Source: Brumimicrobium sp964585545 (GTDB lineage Bacteria; Bacteroidota; Bacteroidia; Flavobacteriales_D; Crocinitomicaceae). Taken from it: a stretch of 58,106 nt of DNA. The notes beneath the pieces are model-generated. The model ran no database searches. It was not told where the DNA came from and saw only the letters and a program-made list of their open reading frames with translations. The stretch lies in contig CAZPDT010000018.1 in the NCBI GenBank assembly GCA_964585545.1, forward strand, positions 1 through 58,106, written 5' to 3'. Of this stretch, positions 6,806-16,380 are shown one piece after another. The position numbers were made by a program, and so were the translations under genes. How positions within the stretch are numbered: position 1 is the first letter of the stretch; every line of letters starts with the position of its first letter.

Positions 6806-9805
6806 ATGAAAAACAATTTCAAAACTTTAAAAAACCTCGTATTTAGCCTAGGACTAGTAGGCTTATCTTTTGCTACAACCGCTCAGGTACAGCAAAGTGT
6901 AAAATCTCAAAAAATTAACCATAAAACCGTTGTCCCTTCACAAACTGAAACAAGAGTTCAACAATCTGCATTGTTACAAAGCCCAAGTAATTTTAGTCCC
7001 ACAGTAAATATTGATGGGGAACATTGTGCTACTGATATTCTAATGAATGCTTATTTAGAAGAAAATGGACTGGAAGCACAATACCAAGCACAGTATCAAC
7101 AAATGGTTGACAACATCAACTACAATGCAGGCGGAGCAAGAGCAACTTATACAATACCTGTTATCTTTCATGTTGTTTATAACAACTCTGCTCAAAACTT
7201 GTCTACTGCTGCAATTACAGCAATTTTTGATGAGATCAATGAGGATTATCAATTACAAAACCCTGATAGAGTAAATGCACGTTCACAATTCGGCTTTACT
7301 CCAGCTGATGTTGATGTCAATTTCTGTTTGGCAATGAGAGATCCACAAAACAATCCATTAGCCGAACCTGGGATTCATAGAGTCCAAACGACTAAGAGTT
7401 ATTTCAATCCTAATACAGAAAGTAATGACATGAAATATACTTCATCAGGAGGAACGGAATCTTGGGACAGAAGTCATTATCTCAATGTTTGGATTTGTAA
7501 CATTTCAAACGGTGCCAATTCTGGTGTTGCAGGATATGCTTATTCACCGACAACATCATATTTACCTCCGGCAGCCATTGATGGAATCGTGATTGATTAC
7601 CATTTAGGAACTTCACCTCACGTATTGTCTCATGAAATAGGACATTATTTAGGTCTAGCACACACATGGGGTAACTCAAATCAATCAACAGGTTGTAGTA
7701 GTGATGATGGAATTACTGATACGCCAAATACAAAAGGGCCTTCTTTTGATTATCCTGGATCTTGTTCTGGAAATCAAGTAACATGTACTGACCAAACACA
7801 GTATGAAAACTTCATGGATTACAGTAATTGTACTTGTATGTTTACCCAAGGCCAAGTTTCTTTAATGCATCAAATACTGGCTTCTTCTCGTATTTCCTTA
7901 CAAAGTAGCATTGCCTGTACTCCACTTAATTCTAATCCACCAGCTGTTGACTTTATGGCAGACATTACTACTGTAGTAAGTGGCGGAATAGTCAATTTTT
8001 CCGATATAAGTACAAACTATCCGACATCCTGGTCTTGGACAATTACACCTTCTTCTGGTTGGTCTTATGCTGGAGGGACTTCTGCTACTCACCAAAACCC
8101 AAAAGTTCAATTCAATACTGTTGGAACATATACTGTTGAATTAACAGCTTCGAACTCAAATGGTCCTGATACTGAAACAAAAACAAATTACATTAACGTT
8201 ATCGCCAGCGGTGGTGGAAATACCGCCTGTGATACATTAAGGAATTGGTTGCCAACCGACAATATGGCGTATTACACTGTGGACGGTAGCCAAGACCAAT
8301 CATGGGGTTTCTTACCTGGAACTGCAACCATTGATTTTAGTCAAAATGGTGATGGCTCAATCATGGTTCAAACATTAAATTATGCTGAACCTTTCACAGC
8401 CTCTACTTCTTCTCAAGTTCGAGCAACTAGAATCGCACTAAATAAGGTCAAGAATTTATCGGGAAGTGCTTCTGTTAATTTTATAGTTTTTGATGACAAT
8501 GGAGGCGTACCAGGAACTGTTCTGTCTACAGAGCCGGTTTCATTTAATGATTTAGATGAAGGTTATTGGAACACCATTGAATTTTCGACTCCTGCAACTG
8601 TATCAGGACAATTCTGGGTAGGATATTCATTAAACTATGGAAGTCCTCAAGATACCTTGGTAGCGTTAACAGCTGAAGATCGAGGTGGTAGTAATCCCAG
8701 TACAACGTTTATGTATCTTGACCATTCACAATTGGGGTGGAAATCAATAGAAGAGATATTTGCTTTAAAAACATCGATTTATATGGATGCTCTTTTATCC
8801 AATGGTCCTGCTCCTGTAGCCAGTTTATCTATAACAAACAACGAAACTTGTAAAAATTCACCTGTAAGCATGAATGGTTATGGTTCTACCAATACGGATA
8901 ATTATTTATGGACTTTTGACAATGGAACAGATAAATATTATACGGTTAATGGTGATTTAACCTATGATTTTGATATTGGAACTTGGGCTATAGAACTTCA
9001 TGCACAAGGTTCTTGTTTAGAAGATGTTGCTTCAACAACATTAACAGTAAATCCTGCAATTGTACCCAATTCAACCGTTACTCCTGCACATTGTGGTGGT
9101 AATGATGGTGCTATTTCTTTCAACCCTACTGGTGGAAATGGTGGTGCGTATGATGTAAGTACCAACAGTGGTGCCACTTTTATTCATGCTCCTCCATATG
9201 ATTTTAATAATTTGACAGCAGGAACTTATACCTCTATAATAACAGATGGTACTGGATGTAAAGATACTTTGGATATTACTGTAAACGATGACAATTCATT
9301 TAGTCCAACAGTTTCCCCTGGTACTTCTGCTACAATAGATGAAGGAGAAAGTATTACTTTCACAGCGAATGGTGGAACAACATGGACTTGGTATGAAGGA
9401 ACAATTGCGATAGGAACTAATCAGTCAATTACTCTTACTCCTGATACAACCACGACTTATACTGTGAATATTATTGACGCGAACGGTTGTTCCAAAACTA
9501 TTGACATTACTGTTACCGTAGATGAAACCTCAGGTATTCAAGACGCGGATCTCTCACGTTTAATTAAAATCTACCCCAATCCTTCTAAAGGTGTCTTTAA
9601 CCTTTCTATTGCATTGGAAAAAGCACAGGATTTGAATATTAAAGTATTCGATTTAATTGGAAATCTTGTTATAGAGAGAAATTACAGCAATACAACTGGG
9701 GCAAATTATACTGTTGATCTATCAAGTAAAGATAGTGGCAGCTATATGATTCGTATTTCTGGGAAGAATGGCTCCACAACGAAACGAGTGGTCTTAACAA
9801 AATAA
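6806..9805 (+). CDS. Secreted M43-family zinc metalloprotease with PKD domain and T9SS type A sorting domain
   Basis: The frame is open from 6677, but the signal peptide (MKNNFKTLKNLVFSLGLVGL, cleaved near ATTAQ) begins at 6806. A good promoter at 6771 fits that start, or an ATG three codons earlier, and the product is then 999 residues. The zinc site HEIGHYLGLAH is at residues 276-286, followed by the Met-turn in NFMDYSNC, as in cytophagalysin/ulilysin-like M43 peptidases. A PKD-like domain follows (about 376-466). The central region is beta-rich. The carboxy end (about 920-999) starts IKIYPNPSKG and ends in lysine, a type A sorting signal for the type IX system. The enzyme should be exported and either anchored to the outer membrane or released, and digest protein outside the cell. 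A terminator follows at 9827. Confidence 0.92.
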   Translation: MKNNFKTLKNLVFSLGLVGLSFATTAQVQQSVKSQKINHKTVVPSQTETRVQQSALLQSPSNFSPTVNIDGEHCATDILMNAYLEENGLEAQYQAQYQQMVDNINYNAGGARATYTIPVIFHVVYNNSAQNLSTAAITAIFDEINEDYQLQNPDRVNARSQFGFTPADVDVNFCLAMRDPQNNPLAEPGIHRVQTTKSYFNPNTESNDMKYTSSGGTESWDRSHYLNVWICNISNGANSGVAGYAYSPTTSYLPPAAIDGIVIDYHLGTSPHVLSHEIGHYLGLAHTWGNSNQSTGCSSDDGITDTPNTKGPSFDYPGSCSGNQVTCTDQTQYENFMDYSNCTCMFTQGQVSLMHQILASSRISLQSSIACTPLNSNPPAVDFMADITTVVSGGIVNFSDISTNYPTSWSWTITPSSGWSYAGGTSATHQNPKVQFNTVGTYTVELTASNSNGPDTETKTNYINVIASGGGNTACDTLRNWLPTDNMAYYTVDGSQDQSWGFLPGTATIDFSQNGDGSIMVQTLNYAEPFTASTSSQVRATRIALNKVKNLSGSASVNFIVFDDNGGVPGTVLSTEPVSFNDLDEGYWNTIEFSTPATVSGQFWVGYSLNYGSPQDTLVALTAEDRGGSNPSTTFMYLDHSQLGWKSIEEIFALKTSIYMDALLSNGPAPVASLSITNNETCKNSPVSMNGYGSTNTDNYLWTFDNGTDKYYTVNGDLTYDFDIGTWAIELHAQGSCLEDVASTTLTVNPAIVPNSTVTPAHCGGNDGAISFNPTGGNGGAYDVSTNSGATFIHAPPYDFNNLTAGTYTSIITDGTGCKDTLDITVNDDNSFSPTVSPGTSATIDEGESITFTANGGTTWTWYEGTIAIGTNQSITLTPDTTTTYTVNIIDANGCSKTIDITVTVDETSGIQDADLSRLIKIYPNPSKGVFNLSIALEKAQDLNIKVFDLIGNLVIERNYSNTTGANYTVDLSSKDSGSYMIRISGKNGSTTKRVVLTK

Positions 9806-9826
9806 AATTGGAAATCTATTTTTTAA

Positions 9827-9857
9827 AATCCTCTTGAGCAATCAAGGGGATTTTTTT
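9827..9857 (+). terminator. Rho-independent terminator after the M43 protease
   Basis: An 11-bp stem (AATCCTCTTGA / TCAAGGGGATT, one G-T pair) with a GCAA loop is followed by a run of T. It separates the protease from efp. Confidence 0.85.
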
Positions 9858-9912
9858 GTGTTGCAATTGTATTTAAATACAACAATTTTAAGTGAATTAA
9901 CGGTAAACTTCT

Positions 9913-9920
9913 TATATTTG
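9913..9920 (+). promoter_or_regulatory. Promoter -7 element of efp
   Basis: TATATTTG is a perfect TAnnTTTG match 17 bp before the efp ATG. It lies after the upstream terminator, so efp has its own short-leader transcript. Confidence 0.65.
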
Positions 9921-9937
9921 AACCTCAAATTAAAATT

Positions 9938-10504
9938 ATGGCAACGACTTCAGACATCAAAAACGGACTTTGTATTATGCACAATGGAAAGATTGCAACC
10001 ATTACAGAGTTTCAACATGTAAAGCCAGGGAAAGGTCCTGCTTTTGTGAGAACTAAAATGAAAGAGATTGAATCAGGGAAAGTTCTGGATTTTACATTTC
10101 CTGCTGGACATAAAATTGATATTGTAAGGGTTGAAAGGAGACAATATCAATATCTTTATGAAGAAGAAAATGTGGGTTATCATTTTATGAATACAGACAA
10201 CTACGAGCAAGTTGTAATCCCAAAAGAAATGATTGAAAACCCATTGTATCTTCGCGAAGGAATGATTTGCGATATTAATTTCCATGCCGAAGAAGAAAAC
10301 CCGTTGACATTAGAATTGCCTAATTTTATTGAAGCTGAAATTACTTATACTGAACCCGGTATTAAGGGCGATACAGCAACAAATACTTTAAAACCTGCAA
10401 CTATCGATACTGGAGCGGAGGTCAGAGTACCCTTATTTATCGAAAATGGTGAAAAGATTAAGGTAGATACACGGAAAGGAGAATATGTTGAAAGAGTGAA
10501 ATGA
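9938..10504 (+). CDS. efp: Translation elongation factor P
   Basis: This is a 188-residue full-length EF-P, with the KOW-like domain I followed by two OB-fold domains. It binds ribosomes stalled on polyproline stretches and promotes peptide bond formation. The tip loop is HVKPGKGPAF, with the lysine that is post-translationally modified in many bacteria at K32. The conserved carboxy-terminal phrase GEKIKVDTRKGEYVERV is intact. The gene is flanked by its own promoter and a terminator, so it is a single-gene unit. No epmA/epmB or other modification gene is in this window. Confidence 0.97.
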   Translation: MATTSDIKNGLCIMHNGKIATITEFQHVKPGKGPAFVRTKMKEIESGKVLDFTFPAGHKIDIVRVERRQYQYLYEEENVGYHFMNTDNYEQVVIPKEMIENPLYLREGMICDINFHAEEENPLTLELPNFIEAEITYTEPGIKGDTATNTLKPATIDTGAEVRVPLFIENGEKIKVDTRKGEYVERVK

Positions 10505-10526
10505 TATTACTTTAAAATTCTATTAT

Positions 10527-10552
10527 AAGCCTGATTATTCAGGCTTTTTTTA
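10527..10552 (+). terminator. Rho-independent terminator after efp
   Basis: An 8-bp perfect stem (AAGCCTGA / TCAGGCTT) with a 4-base loop is followed by seven or more T. It ends just before the ATG of the next gene (10562), so that gene has almost no room for its own promoter. Confidence 0.9.
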
Positions 10553-10561
10553 TTGGTAATT

Positions 10562-12004
10562 ATGAAACAATTAACTTTAATTCATGGTGCACTTGGGAGA
10601 AAGAATGAATTTAAAAAAATTGTCTCTTATTTAGAAGATGATTTTAAGGTCTTTCTATATGAAATTCCGCACCACGGATCGTTATTTGACTCAAGTCTTC
10701 CTTTTGAAATGGATCATTTGATTGATCATTTTCGAGATTTCCTCAATGCAGTTGGTCCCAGTTATATTTACGGTTTTAGTCTTGGTGGATACCTTGCTCT
10801 TGCTACAGCACAGAAAAATGAAAAAAACATTTTGGGAATTGTTACCCAAGGTACAAAACTTTATTGGTCCCAAGAAGAAGCAACAAAAGAAACGGCTGGG
10901 CTTAACATCAAAACGCTGTCTACAAAAGCTCAAACTTTCTATCAATATCTGTTAACACTTCACGGGGATAATTTACCACAATTGCTAAGAAAGACGGCCC
11001 AATTCATGACAGGATTAGGAGTGCATCCTCTAATTTCTGCCAAATCCATTTCCGATATAACAATTCCTGTCCGATTTACTCGAGGAGGAAAGGACAGAAT
11101 GGTGACGCAATCAGAGACCTGTAAAATAGCAAATGTAATTGAAAAGGCACACTATACTGAGATTCCAAGTATGATACATCCAATTGGGTTTATAAAACCT
11201 AAACATATTGCCCGACTCATCTCAACGCAGATAAAAAGTATGGATTATTGCTGGGCAGAAACACCTCATGGCAGAATGGCTTATCAACAATATAGGGAAA
11301 TCAAATCAAAGCAACAACCTGTCGTCCTTTTTCTTCATGAATCACTCGGTTCGATTGCTCAATGGAAGGATTTTCCAAAGAATTTGTGTGAAGTACTACA
11401 ACTTCCTGGAATTGCTCTTGAGTTTCCTGGATATGGTTTTAGTGAAAGTGAGGATAAACAACGGGACTACAATTATCTTCATGAATTCTCATGGGATGTT
11501 CTCCCCTCCTTTTTAGATGCAATTGGCCTGAAGAATCCATTAATTATTATTGGTCATTCTGATGGGGGAACCAACGCTTTACTCTACAGCAAAAGATACC
11601 CTAACAAAGTTCAAGCTATTGTTACAATCGCCGCTCATTACATAAATGAATCCGTGACAATTGATGGAATAAAAAAAGCTGTTGCTGCCTATAATGATGG
11701 CAAGTTAAAAGGACTGGAGTTATTTCATGGGCAAAAGACTGAACGCTTATTTTTTGCATGGAGCAATACATGGCTACTTCCAGAGTTTAAAAATTGGGAT
11801 ATTTCAAAAGATATAAAAGATAATCCAGTTCCTGCTTTAATTATTCAAGGAGATGAAGATCAATATGGTACTGACCAACAAGTAAATGGCATTGTGAAGT
11901 TGATAAAAAAGGGAGCGCCTTGTTTTATTTCAAACTGTGGACACTCCCCCCATCTAGAAAAAGAAGACAACGTCATTCAAGCCATCAAAAACTGGATCAA
12001 GTAG
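10562..12004 (+). CDS. Tandem alpha/beta-hydrolase fusion protein (two complete catalytic domains)
   Basis: One uninterrupted frame of 480 residues carries two alpha/beta-hydrolase folds end to end. Domain 1 (about 1-220) has the oxyanion-loop phrase LIHGALG, nucleophile elbow GFSLGG (S73), a candidate acid in GGKDRMV and a candidate histidine in MIHPIG. Domain 2 (about 227-480) has LFLHESLGS, nucleophile elbow GHSDGG (S333), candidate acid in QGDEDQYG and histidine in NCGHSPHLEK. Each is near the usual size of a single-domain enzyme, about 220-260 residues. The second resembles MhpC-like hydrolases. There is no signal peptide, so the protein is cytoplasmic. An in-frame ATG at 11239 sits at the junction. 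I cannot name a substrate. It follows efp's terminator closely and converges on the VWD-protein gene 11 bp away. Confidence 0.85.
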   Translation: MKQLTLIHGALGRKNEFKKIVSYLEDDFKVFLYEIPHHGSLFDSSLPFEMDHLIDHFRDFLNAVGPSYIYGFSLGGYLALATAQKNEKNILGIVTQGTKLYWSQEEATKETAGLNIKTLSTKAQTFYQYLLTLHGDNLPQLLRKTAQFMTGLGVHPLISAKSISDITIPVRFTRGGKDRMVTQSETCKIANVIEKAHYTEIPSMIHPIGFIKPKHIARLISTQIKSMDYCWAETPHGRMAYQQYREIKSKQQPVVLFLHESLGSIAQWKDFPKNLCEVLQLPGIALEFPGYGFSESEDKQRDYNYLHEFSWDVLPSFLDAIGLKNPLIIIGHSDGGTNALLYSKRYPNKVQAIVTIAAHYINESVTIDGIKKAVAAYNDGKLKGLELFHGQKTERLFFAWSNTWLLPEFKNWDISKDIKDNPVPALIIQGDEDQYGTDQQVNGIVKLIKKGAPCFISNCGHSPHLEKEDNVIQAIKNWIK

Positions 12005-12015
12005 ATACACTCTAT

Positions 12016-13581
12016 TTATCTTCGACCAGTCGGTTTTCGTGTCGATTGACTATTGCTTCCTCTCCTACCTTCTGGTCTAGATTTCGTCGGTTCTTGCCGT
12101 ATATATGGACGACTTCTTGTATTTCGATTATTTGGCTTTGACTCTACATCATTATTGGGAAAAATTTCTATTTGTTTATTGCTTTCTGTATTGGATTCCT
12201 CTTTGCCTTTCTCCACATCGGGGGTTTTATTCTCATTCAACACAGGCGTATTGTTATCATTCAGACGTTGGGTTCCTTCAGATGCTGTCCCATCTACTTG
12301 GTCTTCTGGCTCTATATTAGCATAAGCATAATCAAATACTGTACTGTACATTTCATCTCTTCTGATTCCCGCTTCTTTAGACTTTCTCAATCCTTCAGCA
12401 ATTTGTTCATCAGAAGCATTTGCTAGAGTTACACATTTGCTTGGATAGCGAACTGAATCAGGAATGGCTGTCATTTGCTCCGAAAACAAAGACGTTTTCT
12501 CATCCAATTGAAAAGTATTTGCAAACGGATGTGCAATATAAAGGCAAGACCTTTCTCTTTGACTTATCACTTCAGGGGCATGGCGTTTATTGCCAAACAA
12601 TTCCTCTTCTGAGAGGGTCGAACGATCGTTATTTATCGTTGTTGTATCATCAACTATTAAATCATTTTTAATTCCATCATTGTTGCCCAACAACCCAGTA
12701 TAGCTTTTTTTGCATTGAGGAACTTCAACATACAATTGGTATAAGATATTCATTTCTTGATTCTCTTTCTTATCTCCAAAGCTAAAGTTTCTGATGATGG
12801 CCACTCTCATTTGTTCACCTGTTGGCCATTTAATTATGAATCGATCGCCTCGAATATGCCGATTTTTATTAGATTTTGGAACTTCGTTGAGTCGAATTGT
12901 TCCTCCTTGTGGTAAATTTATAGTTGTATTTCTCTCAGTAATCAGTTTTTTATTAATATAAACTTCTCCGTCAATGGGTTTTGCTGTACCTTTTAATTCA
13001 ACAATGTCTCCATTTACATTCATTACTACACCTCCATTAAGTGACCATGAATCGTTGGTGTAACGTCTAAATAACTGTGTTTGAATCAAAAAGGTTTGAT
13101 CGTCTGAAGAAGACAATAAATAATCTCCTGCATTTTGAAAGTCGTATCGTTCCCCATCAAATGTGAGCATGTGAGGTTCTCCTGTAGATGAGCCCCGTTG
13201 CATTCCACAAGTTGTAGTTTCCAAATATTTGATCCAATTCTGCCAATAATATGCAGTTCTTTTTCCGCGTTTTGCTGCTTTTTCATTTTCCAACTCGGTA
13301 TTGGCCACTCTTACTAAACGTTGAATTCGATCTATATCCATTCCTTGCAAAAGTTCAAACGGTGTTTGATTCACTCCTTCAGTCCTCTTGGGCTGTGGTT
13401 GATGCATGACTAAAGCGCTTATACTATTGTAGAGGTAAATGCCTTTTTCATTGTCCCAAGCTTTAAGGATTTCTTTAATATGCTTGGATTCTTGCTTTTT
13501 AAAAGGCACATGATTGGGTTGTGTTTGAGAAAATAATGAGAACACAAATAAATTGATGCATAAAAGTAGAGTATATTTCAT
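12016..13581 (-). CDS. Secreted protein with a von Willebrand factor type D (VWD)-like domain and a basic tail
   Basis: The product has 521 residues from an ATG at 13581, which gives a clean signal peptide (MKYTLLLCINLFVFSLFSQ); the frame extends further upstream without support. Residues of about 130-300 form a VWD-like domain beginning GEPHMLTFDGERYDFQ, which corresponds to the GDPHxxTFDG signature, with GLLGNNDG as the second hallmark. The last 110 or so residues are low-complexity, rich in N, E and K, and then strongly basic (RSRPY, KSRPEGRRG, RKPTGRR). No T9SS sorting domain is visible. It is probably a periplasmic or surface protein of unknown role. The basic tail could bind polyanions or the cell wall; that is speculation. 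It is transcribed towards the hydrolase gene. Confidence 0.82.
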   Translation of the reverse strand: MKYTLLLCINLFVFSLFSQTQPNHVPFKKQESKHIKEILKAWDNEKGIYLYNSISALVMHQPQPKRTEGVNQTPFELLQGMDIDRIQRLVRVANTELENEKAAKRGKRTAYYWQNWIKYLETTTCGMQRGSSTGEPHMLTFDGERYDFQNAGDYLLSSSDDQTFLIQTQLFRRYTNDSWSLNGGVVMNVNGDIVELKGTAKPIDGEVYINKKLITERNTTINLPQGGTIRLNEVPKSNKNRHIRGDRFIIKWPTGEQMRVAIIRNFSFGDKKENQEMNILYQLYVEVPQCKKSYTGLLGNNDGIKNDLIVDDTTTINNDRSTLSEEELFGNKRHAPEVISQRERSCLYIAHPFANTFQLDEKTSLFSEQMTAIPDSVRYPSKCVTLANASDEQIAEGLRKSKEAGIRRDEMYSTVFDYAYANIEPEDQVDGTASEGTQRLNDNNTPVLNENKTPDVEKGKEESNTESNKQIEIFPNNDVESKPNNRNTRSRPYIRQEPTKSRPEGRRGSNSQSTRKPTGRR

Positions 13582-13730
13582 TTTTTTGATTTTTAATTGT
13601 TTCTGAGGATGACATAACAAATTGTGTTCCAATCTTGCCAATTATAAAAAATAAATTCATAAAAATATTTCAGAAGAATAGAAATTGCTTTCTTTCTGAC
13701 CTATTTCTGTGTAAAAATCAATGATAATAT

Positions 13731-13738
13731 TAATTTTG
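13731..13738 (+). promoter_or_regulatory. Promoter -7 element of the AlgI-like gene
   Basis: TAATTTTG matches TAnnTTTG. It gives a leader of about 58 bases before the ATG at 13802 and would drive the two-gene O-acetylation unit. Confidence 0.5.
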
Positions 13739-13801
13739 GACGCATAACAAAAATATATATTTATTCTTTTTCTAATAAGTTGATTTTTTAATAGACAAAT
13801 A

Positions 13802-15223
13802 ATGTTATTCAATAGTATTGTTTTCCTTTTTTCCTTTCTGCCGATACTTTTATTTGTCTATTATATTATACCTAAGAAATATAGAAACTATGTCCTCTTG
13901 TTGTTTAGCTTGATCTTTTATGCATGGGGAGGCGTTTCATATACAATCATTTTGATTGGGTCTATTTTAATGAATTATATTTTTGTAAAACAGATTGAAA
14001 AAAACACAACCTCAAAGAAAAAATGGCTGATTGTAAGTCTTACTTTTAATGTACTTATCATTGCAGTATTTAAATATTTAGACTTTTTATTGAACAATAT
14101 TAATGAGATTGGTACAGCAATCAGTTCTAATTACTCTGCAATTCCCCTTCAACATATTGTTCTGCCTTTGGGGATATCTTTCTTCACATTTCAGCAAATG
14201 TCACTCATTTGGGATGTTTACAGAAGAGAAAATACTGAGAAAACAACACTTGCAAATATCGCTCTTTACATCAGTTTATTTCCACAATTAATCGCAGGTC
14301 CGATTGTAAGATATAATGATATTGTTGGACAAATAAAGCATCGTATTTCTACCATCCCTCTATTTCGATCAGGAATTCGGCGGTTTGTTTTAGGATTATT
14401 TAAAAAAGTAATTATTGCCAATACTTGTGGTGAACTAGCAGATCTTATTTTTTCATCATCTTTTGATTCTCTCAGTGCATCAACTGCTTGGTTAGGAATT
14501 ATTGCTTACACATTGCAAATTTATTTTGATTTCTCGGGTTATTCAGATATGGCAATCGGATTGGGAAGAATGTTTGGTTTTAGAATTTTGGAGAATTTCA
14601 ATTTCCCTTATATATCCAAAAGCATTCAAGAATTCTGGAGAAGATGGCACATATCATTATCTACTTGGTTCCGAGATTATGTTTACATTCCCCTAGGTGG
14701 AAATAGAAAAGGTCCTTACAAAACTTACTTTAACTTAATTACTGTGTTTTTCCTTACCGGTCTTTGGCATGGAGCAACATGGAGCTTTGTTGTATGGGGA
14801 CTTTTTCATGGTTTTTTCCTGATTCTAGAACGGATTGGTTTTAAAACTATATTATTGAAAATTCCAAATATTTTTCAATGGCTCTATACTTTACTTGTTG
14901 TCGTTATCGGTTGGGTATTGTTTAGGGTAGAAGATTTTTTCGATGCTCTTGTTTATATCGGTAAATTATTTAGTTTCAGCAATTCAAATTTCGTAAGCTT
15001 TACATCTTATTTAAATGATGAAAGAATTCTTATCTTACTTATTGCTGTTCTCTCCAGTTCTTTGCTTTTTGTTAAGTTAAAGGCCTTTTTAGAAAAGAAG
15101 AAGCTTTTTTCAACGTACTTAATACAGACTGCAATAGATATTGGCGTTGTTATTCTGTTTATTATCTGTGTTTTTTATATCAACTCGGGATCGTATAGTC
15201 CTTTTATTTATTTTAGATTTTAG
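13802..15223 (+). CDS. MBOAT-family O-acetyltransferase (AlgI-like)
   Basis: This 473-residue polytopic membrane protein has the hallmarks of the AlgI/DltB/PatA group: FPQLIAGPIVRY, then FWRRWHISLSTWFRDYVYIPLGG, then the catalytic histidine in LTGLWHGATW (H323). Members pass acetyl groups across the inner membrane to a partner that O-acetylates an exported polysaccharide or wall polymer. The gene 17 bp downstream encodes an AlgX/AlgJ-type partner, so the two form a transfer-and-esterification pair. No alginate or other glycan biosynthesis gene is in the window, so the acceptor is unknown. The size is normal for the family. Confidence 0.93.
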   Translation: MLFNSIVFLFSFLPILLFVYYIIPKKYRNYVLLLFSLIFYAWGGVSYTIILIGSILMNYIFVKQIEKNTTSKKKWLIVSLTFNVLIIAVFKYLDFLLNNINEIGTAISSNYSAIPLQHIVLPLGISFFTFQQMSLIWDVYRRENTEKTTLANIALYISLFPQLIAGPIVRYNDIVGQIKHRISTIPLFRSGIRRFVLGLFKKVIIANTCGELADLIFSSSFDSLSASTAWLGIIAYTLQIYFDFSGYSDMAIGLGRMFGFRILENFNFPYISKSIQEFWRRWHISLSTWFRDYVYIPLGGNRKGPYKTYFNLITVFFLTGLWHGATWSFVVWGLFHGFFLILERIGFKTILLKIPNIFQWLYTLLVVVIGWVLFRVEDFFDALVYIGKLFSFSNSNFVSFTSYLNDERILILLIAVLSSSLLFVKLKAFLEKKKLFSTYLIQTAIDIGVVILFIICVFYINSGSYSPFIYFRF

Positions 15224-15240
15224 ATGGTAGAATGTAGATT

Positions 15241-16374
15241 ATGAAGAATAGATTTTTAAAATACCAGTTGATTGTCATCTTTCTTTTGATGTTGTTTTTG
15301 CCTTGGCTGATTAGGGTTGTTGGTATAGATGACTTTCCGAGAAGGGATGAAAATAGGGTTTTTCATGATTCATTGACGCTTGACATCACAAGATTGGATT
15401 ATTTCCCTGGTGATTGTGAGGATTTCCTCAATGACAATTTTTATTTCAGAACGCCTTTGCTCAATATTTTTCATCAAATGAAGTTTTCAGTTTTTAATGT
15501 TTCGCCTCATCCTGATAAAACGAGAATTGGAAAGGATGGTTGGTATTTTATGGCGGGAAAAGAACTTCAAATTTTAAATGGAAATTTAGATTTCTCTCCA
15601 GAAGTACTTGATTCTTTTACAAATGAATGGAAGGAAAGAACAAATTACTTAAAGCAATTAAATATTCCAGTCTTTTGGATTATAGCTCCTATAAAACATC
15701 GTGTTTATTCAGATAAACTGCCTTATAACGTGCATCACTCAAAAAAGAACAGAATCACAGTTTTACAAAATCATTTACAGGCAGATTTTCCCAATTTAAT
15801 CATCAATCCATTAGAAACATTAATAGAACACAAAGACGAAAATGAGCTCTATTTTAGATTGGATAACCATTGGAATTTACATGCTGGATATCTTACCACG
15901 CAACTTCTAATAGAACACTTGCGAAAAGCCTTTCCTAACAAAGATATTATTGATATTCCTCCTCTTCATTGGAAAACAGAAATCATCCATAAAGGATACC
16001 ATTATAACGTTTTAGGCATTAACCACCTAAAAGAATACAAAGACATTCCAATTGTAGAGCATCCACATTCTATCGAAGCTAAAAAATATGGCTTCAAACC
16101 AGGTAAAGGTTTTCCTTATCCTTGGGCTTATGAAAATCGGTATGTTAACGACAGTTTAAAGAATGGGCTTCGTGTTCTATTTATCCGCGATTCTTTTGGA
16201 GCAGCCCTTCAACCATTTGCTCGTGAAGTTTTTAAAGAAAGTGAATTTATATTTGATTCTTGGCAGTTTAAATTAAATAAAGCCATCATTAAACGCTACA
16301 AACCAGATGTAATTGTTTACATAGGTCTAGAAAAGAATGTAAAGAATTTTTTAAAAACCTATGATAAAGAATAA
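15241..16374 (+). CDS. AlgX/AlgJ-like SGNH-type O-acetyltransferase partner
   Basis: This 377-residue protein has a single amino-terminal membrane anchor or uncleaved signal (about 7-25), with the rest presumably periplasmic. The AlgX/AlgJ-type catalytic motifs are visible: Asp208 and His210 in LDNHWN, and a serine nucleophile at S318 in IRDSFGAAL. It should accept acetyl groups delivered by the upstream MBOAT protein and attach them to a polysaccharide. The gene starts with ATG 17 bp after that gene's stop, so the two are co-transcribed. Its stop is 6 bp from the convergent M61 peptidase gene, with no terminator between. Confidence 0.88.
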   Translation: MKNRFLKYQLIVIFLLMLFLPWLIRVVGIDDFPRRDENRVFHDSLTLDITRLDYFPGDCEDFLNDNFYFRTPLLNIFHQMKFSVFNVSPHPDKTRIGKDGWYFMAGKELQILNGNLDFSPEVLDSFTNEWKERTNYLKQLNIPVFWIIAPIKHRVYSDKLPYNVHHSKKNRITVLQNHLQADFPNLIINPLETLIEHKDENELYFRLDNHWNLHAGYLTTQLLIEHLRKAFPNKDIIDIPPLHWKTEIIHKGYHYNVLGINHLKEYKDIPIVEHPHSIEAKKYGFKPGKGFPYPWAYENRYVNDSLKNGLRVLFIRDSFGAALQPFAREVFKESEFIFDSWQFKLNKAIIKRYKPDVIVYIGLEKNVKNFLKTYDKE

Positions 16375-16380
16375 TTAGGG

